Source of the DNA: an uncultured Eubacterium sp.
Lineage (GTDB): Bacteria > Bacillota > Clostridia > Lachnospirales > Lachnospiraceae
Direction: 5' to 3'
DNA: 46,450 bases
Assembly: GCA_934351445.1 (NCBI GenBank)
Contig: CAKRIZ010000014.1
Coordinates: 1 to 46,450 of the forward strand
How positions within the stretch are numbered: position 1 is the first letter of the stretch; every line of letters begins with the position of its first letter. This document shows, one piece after another, positions 35,255-41,958 of the stretch. The notes under the pieces are model-generated. The model was not told the origin of the DNA. It was given only the letters and a program-made list of their open reading frames with translations, and searched no databases. The translations under genes were made by a program, and so were the position numbers.

Positions 35255-36736
35255 CTACTCCCTTCCCACGGATGCGGCTAAAGTAAATACGACATTTACC
35301 GTCCATGAGCCTTCCCCAAAAGTATATCCGGTGTATTCCACGTTTGTAAACATCTCGCTTTGCATCAGATTCGCAATGAGCAGATTGATATCCGCAACCT
35401 CGTTGGATGTCAGCAAGGTCGTCAGCGTACCACTGGCGCTGTCAAAATTCGTGACATCCACGCTCGCCAGATCACCGACACAACGCTCCAGCTCCTTTAA
35501 CACATCCGAATTACCGAGCGGATAGGTATTGATCGCCTCTTTGACACCCTGTACATATGTAATCTGGCGCGAAAGCAGATCATTATCAGATAACAGCTGT
35601 TCATATTCTGTTTTTTCTGCCACGACGGTCGGATTTTCCAGATAAGCGGTCGCTGCACTGATCCTGCCGGATGCGGAAAAATATTGAACCAGCAGGACAA
35701 TCACTGCCAGCAGCATCACAGCCGCCACTCCTGCCACCGCAGACCAGTTTCGGATCGCTGCCCACATCGCCCGTCCACGCGGTGAGTGCTTTTTATACTG
35801 CTGCCTGATCGAAGTCGGTCCTTTTTCCGTCAACAGACCTGATACCATCGAGATATGATCTGTCAGATCTGCATCAGCGATCTGCCAGCTGATGACTCCC
35901 TCTCCGCTGATCCAGTCCGTCTGGATCTGGTCGTTAATCTGATAGATACCTTCATCGACATAGGTAAACGTATCGGGTGAGATACCTGCCACATATACGT
36001 TATGAATCTGCGTATCGATCTGCTGTGCCTTCATAAACTGGATAATATTGCTGACACTGCGCGCGATCTCTACACCATATCCTGGCGTATCGACTTCACT
36101 GAACAAGCGGTTTGTGGTAGAATATGTATACTTACCGTCAATGTACAGGATATCGGTCATACTGCTGCCACGCATAATCTGCACAATACAGGTATTATTC
36201 ATGACCTGCGGCATATAACCCATCAGCCGTATGTTGTTCGCCTGATTGACCGTGATACTCTTTACTTTGAGTTTTAATGCGTGCACGATCGTGTATACGT
36301 CATCCAAAGATTCCCGCTCGATCATGGCTGCAAAAATATGCTGGTATTTGATGCCTTTCGCCTGATCATTCTCTTTTTTAATCACCGTATTGATGACTGT
36401 ACAGCCATAGATCGGCTCCTTGCGGTTTTCCACGTCATTAAATTCACGCGGAATATATCCCATGAGCTCCTTTGGCTTCATGACCGGCAATTCGACCATC
36501 TTTGAAATAAACATTGAGGATGTGAGGATCAGGTTGATATTTTGCATTGGCAGGTGATACTTCTCAAAAAAATCCTCTAATGCTTTCGTATATGCCTCAA
36601 CATCAATAATTTTCCGATCAGCGATCATCGGCTGTGTAAAGTTATGTACATACAGCTTCTGTGCGGTCAGCTTTTTTCCACTGACTGTTCCGATCAATGC
36701 CATGATCTGATCGCCGGATAAATACAATGTAACCAT
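35255..36736 (-). CDS. PilM-PilN fusion protein of the pilus platform
   Basis: The 493-residue protein starts with a PilM-like actin-fold region (about 1-310: VTLYLSGDQIMALIG, INLILTSSMFISKMVELP, VKSITVNQANNIRLMGY). It continues through a basic stretch into a membrane helix at about 333-353 (VAGVAAVMLLAVIVLLVQYF) and a PilN-like coiled coil plus ferredoxin-like domain to the end. In most systems PilM is a separate cytoplasmic protein that binds the N-terminus of PilN; here the two are covalently joined in the right order and topology. The ATG at 36736 follows AGGGGG; an upstream start overlaps the pilC end. Nucleotide-binding residues of PilM are not obvious. Confidence 0.82.
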   Translation of the reverse strand: MVTLYLSGDQIMALIGTVSGKKLTAQKLYVHNFTQPMIADRKIIDVEAYTKALEDFFEKYHLPMQNINLILTSSMFISKMVELPVMKPKELMGYIPREFNDVENRKEPIYGCTVINTVIKKENDQAKGIKYQHIFAAMIERESLDDVYTIVHALKLKVKSITVNQANNIRLMGYMPQVMNNTCIVQIMRGSSMTDILYIDGKYTYSTTNRLFSEVDTPGYGVEIARSVSNIIQFMKAQQIDTQIHNVYVAGISPDTFTYVDEGIYQINDQIQTDWISGEGVISWQIADADLTDHISMVSGLLTEKGPTSIRQQYKKHSPRGRAMWAAIRNWSAVAGVAAVMLLAVIVLLVQYFSASGRISAATAYLENPTVVAEKTEYEQLLSDNDLLSRQITYVQGVKEAINTYPLGNSDVLKELERCVGDLASVDVTNFDSASGTLTTLLTSNEVADINLLIANLMQSEMFTNVEYTGYTFGEGSWTVNVVFTLAASVGRE

Positions 36737-36746
36737 CTTTTTCCCC

Positions 36747-37952
36747 CTAGTAACCGGATGAATCCGATATGCTGCCATATGAATTGTAGATCGGCATCAT
36801 GACTGATACCATGACAAATCCAACAACACAAGCCATCACAATGAGCATCATCGGTTCAATCATTGCAACCATTTTGTTGATCGCCATCTCCGCCTCATAA
36901 TCAAGATTGTCCGCAGTCGATTCCAGCATGGATTCCAGATGTCCGGTCTCCTCACCGATCTTGATGGATGCGATCAGCTTTTTCGTAAATCCATCGATCT
37001 GTTCCAATCCTTCGCTCAGTGTCCCGCCTGCACGGACAAACGCGATCACCTCATCAAACTGCATATCGATATAGACATTGCCCGTTGTATGTCTGGCGAT
37101 CGCCAATGCAGATATGATCGGCAGTCCTGAGCCATACAGGGAGCAGAGCGTCCGCGCAAAACGCGCCGTATAGATCGCTTTCTGCAATTTGCCAAATACC
37201 GGCATATGTACGATCAGTTCATCCTTTTTGACACAGATCGCAGGGATCCGCATCAGCAGCTTATACACGAGAATAAAGATAAATACTGCTATGATGCAGA
37301 CGAGCCAGTCCTGCCGCACAAAGTCACTGATATCCATCAAAAACTGTGTCGGCGCAGGCAGGGATTCCATCTGTGCGAACAACTCGGTGAACTGTGGCAT
37401 GACAAATGTCATGATGACTGCTACGACTGCGATAATGAGCACCGTGAGTATCTTTGGATAGGTCATCGCCGAATTGACTTTGGATGCCAGCTTATATTCT
37501 TTCTCGTACTGCTCTGCCATCCGCAAGCAGGTCTTGTCGAGATTGCCTGCTACTTCTGCCGTATGCATCATGTGTATGAGTAACGGTGGAAATACACCCT
37601 CCAATTCCTGCATCGCATCGGACATCGGTGTACCCTGCCGGATACGGCGGTTGAGTTCCCGGTAGATCTGCCTCTGATATGGCTTGATGCCCTCCTCTTC
37701 CTGCATGATACCGAGTGCGCGCACGAGTGTGACACCGGAGGCCACGAGTGTTCCCATCTGCCTGCAAAATTCTGACAGCTCCTTTGACCTGAGTGCTTTG
37801 CGCTTGACTTCCTTGCTCAGCTCCTTGCAGGAGAGCATGTACATGCCATCTTTGAAAAGCTGCTCTGACAGTTCTATCTCATCAACAGCCGCCGCCTCTC
37901 CTTTTGTTTTTTTTCCGTATGCGTCCCGCACGATGTAACTGTATTTTGGCAT
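36747..37952 (-). CDS. pilC: Type IV pilus inner-membrane platform protein PilC
   Basis: The 401-residue protein has two T2SSF repeats. The first begins at about residue 60 (LSEFCRQMGTLVASGVTLVRALGIM) with EVAGNLDKTCLRMAEQYEKEYKL, and the second at about 265 (ARFARTLCSLYGSGLPIISAL) with IGEETGHLESMLESTADNLDYEAE. Three membrane helices are visible, the last near the C-terminus (IEPMMLIVMACVVGFVMVSVMMPIY). This is the standard PilC/GspF architecture, which transmits motor rotation to the growing fibre. It follows the peptidase gene by 15 bases. Confidence 0.95.
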   Translation of the reverse strand: MPKYSYIVRDAYGKKTKGEAAAVDEIELSEQLFKDGMYMLSCKELSKEVKRKALRSKELSEFCRQMGTLVASGVTLVRALGIMQEEEGIKPYQRQIYRELNRRIRQGTPMSDAMQELEGVFPPLLIHMMHTAEVAGNLDKTCLRMAEQYEKEYKLASKVNSAMTYPKILTVLIIAVVAVIMTFVMPQFTELFAQMESLPAPTQFLMDISDFVRQDWLVCIIAVFIFILVYKLLMRIPAICVKKDELIVHMPVFGKLQKAIYTARFARTLCSLYGSGLPIISALAIARHTTGNVYIDMQFDEVIAFVRAGGTLSEGLEQIDGFTKKLIASIKIGEETGHLESMLESTADNLDYEAEMAINKMVAMIEPMMLIVMACVVGFVMVSVMMPIYNSYGSISDSSGY

Positions 37953-37967
37953 ACGTGTCTCCTTCTT

Positions 37968-38627
37968 CTAAAATAATCCCAGATACCACTGTATCAGTGT
38001 CTCGCCCCACAGTGTGGCTATCATCGCTCCGATACAGAGAAATGGTCCGAATGCGAAGTGTTCTTTGCGTTCTTTTTTTCCGGCTGCCAACAGATATACC
38101 GCATATCCCCCGCCGATCAATACTGCGAGGAAAAATGCGAGTACGGACAGCTTCCAGCCGAGAAAAAAGCCCCATGCAAATGTGAGTTTGATATCTCCAC
38201 CACCAAATGCACCGCTTACGATCATGCTGAGCACGAACATCGGTACGCTGATGATCACACAGCCCAGCAGCCCTGACCAGATACTGCCCTGCGGCATCAA
38301 TAGCTGTCTGGCGATGGATATGGCAAAGATCATCAGGTTGCCTTTGTCGGGCAGAATCTGACATCTGGCGTCGATCTCTGCCATCCAAAGCAGGGTTCCG
38401 AGGAACGCTGCTTCCAGTACTGCCTGCAGCGGATGTGTACTCACCAGGGATAATATGAGCCACAGCGTCCCAAATATCAATGTGAAAATAACGCAAAACC
38501 CCCGTGTACCAGGCTCGACACCCTCCGCTTCATATGTGCGGCGTCGAATCCAATGCATGGGGATTGTGAGAAGCAGCAAGGCTGCCCCTGTGCATATGAA
38601 ATTGATGAACTGCTGCGCTGTCACCAT
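37968..38627 (-). CDS. pilD: Prepilin peptidase (A24), short form
   Basis: The 219-residue polytopic protein carries both catalytic aspartates of A24 peptidases: Asp86 in AEIDARCQILPD and Asp145 in FGGGDIKL (GxGD-type). It cleaves prepilin leaders after Gly at the inner membrane face. The N-terminal tetracysteine/methylase domain of classical PilD proteins is missing, so N-methylation of pilins may be absent or done elsewhere. The ATG at 38627 has a GGGAGA ribosome site. It precedes pilC in the operon. Confidence 0.9.
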   Translation of the reverse strand: MVTAQQFINFICTGAALLLLTIPMHWIRRRTYEAEGVEPGTRGFCVIFTLIFGTLWLILSLVSTHPLQAVLEAAFLGTLLWMAEIDARCQILPDKGNLMIFAISIARQLLMPQGSIWSGLLGCVIISVPMFVLSMIVSGAFGGGDIKLTFAWGFFLGWKLSVLAFFLAVLIGGGYAVYLLAAGKKERKEHFAFGPFLCIGAMIATLWGETLIQWYLGLF

Positions 38628-38691
38628 GTAAATTCTCCCTGGTTAGCTCTGTAGCTGTCATCCCTCATTATACCGAATGTGACATGAGGTC

Positions 38692-38944
38692 GCAGCTTAC
38701 GCAAGTATGTCTGTTTTGCTTTCGTTGCACGAAACATTCCACTGAGCACCTTGGAACTTGCAGTTCCAAGATGCAAAAATTCATTTAAAATTGCTTCGCA
38801 AAGGAATTTTTGCACTCCTGAATCATGTTCTTACGCTCTCAGCAGTAAATGCTTCGACCTGATTCAAAATTGGCTTCCACGAGGTATAATTCTCAGTTCC
38901 ATCGTGCAAAGGCAGCAAAATCAGACATCTCTTGCGCTCGCTGC
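38692..38944. repeat. Large near-palindromic element, copy B, related to copy A
   Basis: In the 412-base gap between the second pilin and the peptidase gene, imperfect arms of about 41-43 bases (38692-38732 and 38902-38944; shared blocks ATGTCTG, TTTTGCT, TTGCACGA) enclose a centre. There, 38808-38862 matches 31492-31546 of copy A at 50 of 55 positions. Hairpins TTGGAACT/AGTTCCAA and GCAAAAATTC/GAATTTTTGC are also present. I found no clear target duplication. The rest of the gap holds only the hairpin at 38979-39008. Confidence 0.7.
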
Positions 38945-38978
38945 TACTTCTATGAATGACTGACATAAAGGTCATGAA

Positions 38979-39008
38979 AGGCAAACCCGCGTGGAGGCGG
39001 ATTTGCCT
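38979..39008 (-). terminator. Strong hairpin after the second pilin gene
   Basis: AGGCAAACCCGC pairs with GGCGGATTTGCCT, 30 bases after the pilin stop. On the minus strand only TTTC follows, so it may be a partial terminator or RNA-stabilising stem that lets pilin mRNA exceed that of the downstream assembly genes. Confidence 0.55.
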
Positions 39009-39039
39009 AGATATATAAACATAATAATTAACTAAAGAC

Positions 39040-39522
39040 TTACTTAGGTAAAGTCGGCATGTTAATTGCCCCTCCACTAATCGTCCATGATGTGCTAGAC
39101 GACGGATTTAATTTTGCTGTTTTCCCATCCGTAATATTCTCAAACTGAACTTCTTCTATCTTCCAATTACTGTCTACTTTAACTGCACAATTATAACTCT
39201 TTGTTAACCCTGTCAGCTTTTCTGCATTCTCTATCACAGTTGAATTCGCTCCTTTATCAACCGTTCCAAATTGGAATGATGTACCTTTCAAACTAGGAGT
39301 ACCCGCAGCATATGCCTCGCTAACAGCGGTTTCTGCTGCCAAATATGCAGTTCTGGCATCAATCGTAAGTTGTTTCTCTTTCGCCTTATCAATGTACTTG
39401 AGCAGTGCCGGAATGGTGATGGCTGCTAGGATGGCGATGATGACGAGTACGACGATCATCTCGACAAGTGTGAATCCTTTCTGTTCCTTAGATTTCTGAT
39501 ACATGTTTCTGAAAAACTTCAT
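39040..39522 (-). CDS. Type IV major-type pilin, paralogue 2
   Basis: The 160-residue prepilin has leader MKFFRNMYQKSKEQKG, then FTLVEMIVVLVIIAILAAIT with Glu21 at +5, followed by IPALLKYIDKAKEKQLTIDA. The alpha-1 helix is almost identical to that of the neighbouring pilin, while the C-terminal domains are dissimilar. No cysteine pair is present in the C-terminal domain. ATG follows AGGAGGAG. It has its own promoter (39586-39614). Confidence 0.93.
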   Translation of the reverse strand: MKFFRNMYQKSKEQKGFTLVEMIVVLVIIAILAAITIPALLKYIDKAKEKQLTIDARTAYLAAETAVSEAYAAGTPSLKGTSFQFGTVDKGANSTVIENAEKLTGLTKSYNCAVKVDSNWKIEEVQFENITDGKTAKLNPSSSTSWTISGGAINMPTLPK

Positions 39523-39585
39523 GGTTCTTCTCCTCCTGTTTTTGTGTTCGATCCGTCCCCCTGTGACGCGACCTGATTTCCCTTT

Positions 39586-39614
39586 ATCTTAACACGTTTT
39601 GTGCTAAAACACAA
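39586..39614 (-). promoter_or_regulatory. Promoter of pilin 2, matching that of pilin 1
   Basis: On the minus strand, TTGTGT, 17 bases, then TAAGAT. The same spacing and flanking bases (AAATTGTGT, CAAA, TGTTA, ATAAA) occur upstream of the other pilin, which supports a functional and duplicated promoter. Confidence 0.6.
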
Positions 39615-39643
39615 TTTCAAATCCGAATTACATATATAATACT

Positions 39644-39778
39644 GTAACAGTTCAGCCATGGATTAAAAAACGAGAACATCATGCTTGCATGAATGGAATC
39701 GTTTTATAATCCATGAGGTGAGCGCCAGATTATGAGCAAAGTTAACTGCGAAGCAGTGGGAAAACGCCGTCAGTTTTC
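39644..39778. repeat. Palindromic intergenic element, copy D (degenerate)
   Basis: It begins with GTAACAGTTCAG, close to the terminal repeat of copies A and C. A long hairpin follows, CATGGATTA-AAAACGA pairing with TCGTTTTATAATCCATG around a CATGCTTGCATG tip, then a shorter stem ACTGCGAAGCAGT. The other terminal repeat and a target duplication were not found. It lies directly after the first pilin stop. Confidence 0.5.
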
Positions 39779-40405
39779 TTATAATTCACCCTTATATCCT
39801 GACGAACCTTTTATCTGCGTCCTGTCAATGAGAGGATTAATGTCTCCTTTTTGTGGATCTTTATAATAACCAATATAATAGACTTTGTCTTTTATACTGC
39901 TAAAGTAGCTTGTAAATGAATTAAAATCTGCTTCATCATAGACCTTATATTCATCTGTTTCCCTGAAATAAAAAGCAACCTTTCCATTGCCATCCTGATA
40001 TATCAAAAGCGATAGGATACCCTCATTATCAACAAATGCGCCAAACGCACTCTTATTATTTTCTAATGAAGAAATGCCAGCCAGATCAACGATTTCCTGA
40101 TAATATCTCTTCTGTGTATCCGTTCCGCTCTTATCTGCTACATAATATTTAGGAATTGCATTTCCCTTCGTGTTTTTCAAAGTATCCGTCGCATACGCCT
40201 CTGTCATCGCACTCTGCGTTGCCATACAGATTGCCCTTGTATCGATCAATACCTGTTTGTCTCTTGCTTTATCGATATATTTGAGCAGTGCCGGTATCGT
40301 GATCGCTGCTAAGATTGCGATAATGACGAGTACCACGATCATCTCGACCAAGGTAAATCCCCCCTGCTCCCCGGATTTCTGATACATTTTCCTGAAAAAC
40401 TTCAT
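39779..40405 (-). CDS. Type IV major-type pilin, paralogue 1
   Basis: The 208-residue prepilin has leader MKFFRKMYQKSGEQGG, then FTLVEMIVVLVIIAILAAIT with Glu21 at +5 and IPALLKYIDKARDKQVLIDT. The rest is an unrelated-looking globular domain of about 150 residues with no cysteine pair. I start it at the ATG at 40405, seven bases after GGAGGAG; the longer in-frame start has no ribosome site. It is the first gene of the pilus locus and so may be the main subunit, though either paralogue could be. Confidence 0.93.
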   Translation of the reverse strand: MKFFRKMYQKSGEQGGFTLVEMIVVLVIIAILAAITIPALLKYIDKARDKQVLIDTRAICMATQSAMTEAYATDTLKNTKGNAIPKYYVADKSGTDTQKRYYQEIVDLAGISSLENNKSAFGAFVDNEGILSLLIYQDGNGKVAFYFRETDEYKVYDEADFNSFTSYFSSIKDKVYYIGYYKDPQKGDINPLIDRTQIKGSSGYKGEL

Positions 40406-40465
40406 GGATTTTCTCCTCCTCTTTTTGTTACGGTCTGTTCCATGTGGCAAGACTTGTCTTTATTT

Positions 40466-40494
40466 ATTCTAACATGGTTTGAATGAGCACACAA
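40466..40494 (-). promoter_or_regulatory. Promoter of pilin 1 and the pilus locus
   Basis: On the minus strand, TTGTGT, 17 bases, then TAGAAT, about 60 bases before the pilin start. Architecture matches the promoter of pilin 2. The -35 is poor for sigma-A, which could mean an activator or an alternative factor. Confidence 0.6.
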
Positions 40495-40533
40495 TTTAAA
40501 ATTCAAATTACATGAACAAACTGTACAATTTTA

Positions 40534-40668
40534 GTTACTGTTCACAGGCAGGCATTTTCTGAACTGAAAATGCCGTATGATACAGTGGTGGTAGCAGATT
40601 TTGCCGATCTGGAATGCGAAGCATCGGCAAAATCCGTTACTGGAACGAGGTACGAGTGAACAGTAACC
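40534..40668. mobile_element. MITE-like palindromic element, copy C, with 8-bp target duplication
   Basis: The 135-bp element has perfect 12-bp terminal inverted repeats (GTTACTGTTCAC and GTGAACAGTAAC) and perfect flanking direct repeats CAATTTTA (40526-40533 and 40669-40676). Internal hairpins include GATTTTGCCGAT with ATCGGCAAAATC, and GGCATTTTC with GAAAATGCC. It sits about 40 bases upstream of the pilin 1 promoter. No coding capacity. Confidence 0.88.
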
Positions 40669-40722
40669 AATTTTACATTTTTCATCTGATTACTGCCCTA
40701 TTTTTCATCAGACTGTGATAAA

Positions 40723-40827
40723 ATGTATCATAAACAGAACCTAAGAAAGCCCTCTGCGGCAGCAACAACAAAGGACATCGAAACATTGATCGAAACATTC
40801 ATCAAAGCACTGACAACCGGCAAATAG
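40723..40827 (+). CDS. Possible 34-residue ORF, doubtful
   Basis: ATG to TAG encodes MYHKQNLRKPSAAA...LTTGK. No ribosome site precedes it. It could be a remnant of a larger gene or chance. It lies in the 545-base gap between the pilus locus and the cell-wall operon, which otherwise holds copy C, a hairpin and a terminator. Confidence 0.2.
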   Translation: MYHKQNLRKPSAAATTKDIETLIETFIKALTTGK

Positions 40828-40865
40828 AAAGCGTAACCGCCGCAATTCGATCCTCGCGGAGCGTT

Positions 40866-40894
40866 TTCTGTGATAGGGATTTCCTATCACAGAA
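40866..40894. repeat. Perfect 12-bp inverted repeat
   Basis: TTCTGTGATAGG and CCTATCACAGAA face each other over a 5-base loop. No T run follows on either strand within 4 bases. It lies next to the GH25 terminator and may be another small palindromic element. Confidence 0.6.
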
Positions 40895-40895
40895 C

Positions 40896-40938
40896 AAAAT
40901 ATCCACAGAACAATCCCTGTCCTGTGGATATTTTTATT
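40896..40938. terminator. Intrinsic terminator after the GH25 gene
   Basis: AAAATATCCACA pairs perfectly with TGTGGATATTTT over a 15-base loop. It is 13 bases past the GH25 stop on the minus strand, and is followed by T-rich sequence on the plus strand. Confidence 0.75.
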
Positions 40939-40950
40939 TTTACATATGAT

Positions 40951-41898
40951 CTATTTTACAACAACCTTTTGCTTTGCAGTCTGTCCACTACCTGTCCGGA
41001 TAGTGATTGTAGCTGTGCCCTTCGCCTTTGCCGTGAGTTTTCCGGTCTGCCTGTTTACCGTGACGACCCGCGGATTGGATGAGCGGAATGTCCGGGTATC
41101 CGTGCAGCCGGACGGGTTCATCCGGATCTTTGCCTGTGCCGTTTCTCCCCGTTTCATCGTAAGCGTCGTCTGTGTAAACCGCACGCGCGTTGCTTCCATA
41201 TAGGAGTAATTCATGTCACACACACCCTGATCGGTATTCGCACCCTGCAACGATCCGTTTCTCGTATACTGCCACAGATCGACCGGCACATCCAGCTTCG
41301 GCTTGCTGTCACGGTGTGCTGCGACCCATACCCGGTAGCCGGATAGCTGCTCCCAGTCAAAACCGGTCTGCAAATACGAGAGCTGTGAGTAAATCATCGG
41401 CTCATAGCCCGCCTCTGCGATCGTATCGCAGAACGCTTTTGCGACCGCAGTCGCTTTCTCTTTACCGCCTGCAAATGTGCCCGGACGCTCCATATCATAG
41501 GCGAGCGGATAATCGAGTTCCCTGCCGTCTAAGATCTCCAGACAATACTCCGCCTCCTCGACCGCCTCCTGCGGTGTTTTGACACAGCAGACATGATAGG
41601 CACCGATCGCCAGTCCCGCATCCAGTGCGCCCTCGTAATTCGCCTCAAACTGTGCATCGACATCCGGTGCACGTCCCTCTCCGGTGCGCAGCATGACAAA
41701 ATCCATGCCACTGTCCGCCACGCGCTCCCAATCGACCACTCCGTTATAGCTGGACACATCAAAGCCTCTCCCACTGTATGCCGCCGCAGAAACTGCTGTC
41801 GGCTGCCATAACGCCGCTGCCACGGCGAGTACCAGCATCCATCCGCATATTTTTTTAGTCGGTCTTTGCTCTGACCTGATATCTGATTTCATCGTCAT
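40951..41898 (-). CDS. Secreted GH25 lysozyme with Ig-like domain
   Basis: The 315-residue protein has a signal peptide ending near AVSA, then a GH25 muramidase domain: GRGFDVSSYNGVVDW, DFVMLRTGEG, the YPLAYDMERPG catalytic Asp/Glu pair, and VDLWQYT. From about 235 a bacterial Ig-like (BIG2) domain follows (RFTQTTLTMKRGETAQ, FRSSNPRVVTVNRQTGKLTA). It should cleave peptidoglycan outside the membrane. It is the third gene of an operon with the M15 peptidase and a membrane protein. Confidence 0.94.
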   Translation of the reverse strand: MTMKSDIRSEQRPTKKICGWMLVLAVAAALWQPTAVSAAAYSGRGFDVSSYNGVVDWERVADSGMDFVMLRTGEGRAPDVDAQFEANYEGALDAGLAIGAYHVCCVKTPQEAVEEAEYCLEILDGRELDYPLAYDMERPGTFAGGKEKATAVAKAFCDTIAEAGYEPMIYSQLSYLQTGFDWEQLSGYRVWVAAHRDSKPKLDVPVDLWQYTRNGSLQGANTDQGVCDMNYSYMEATRVRFTQTTLTMKRGETAQAKIRMNPSGCTDTRTFRSSNPRVVTVNRQTGKLTAKAKGTATITIRTGSGQTAKQKVVVK

Positions 41899-41958
41899 GA
41901 TTTCATTTTTCCTTCTATGTTATTATTATGTATTGCTATACTCCCATATCCGCACCGG

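Noticed and set aside
37882..38496. 204-codon minus-strand frame overlapping the peptidase gene
   Set aside because: Alternative frame of the prepilin peptidase gene; the 37968-38627 frame contains both catalytic aspartates and membrane helices.
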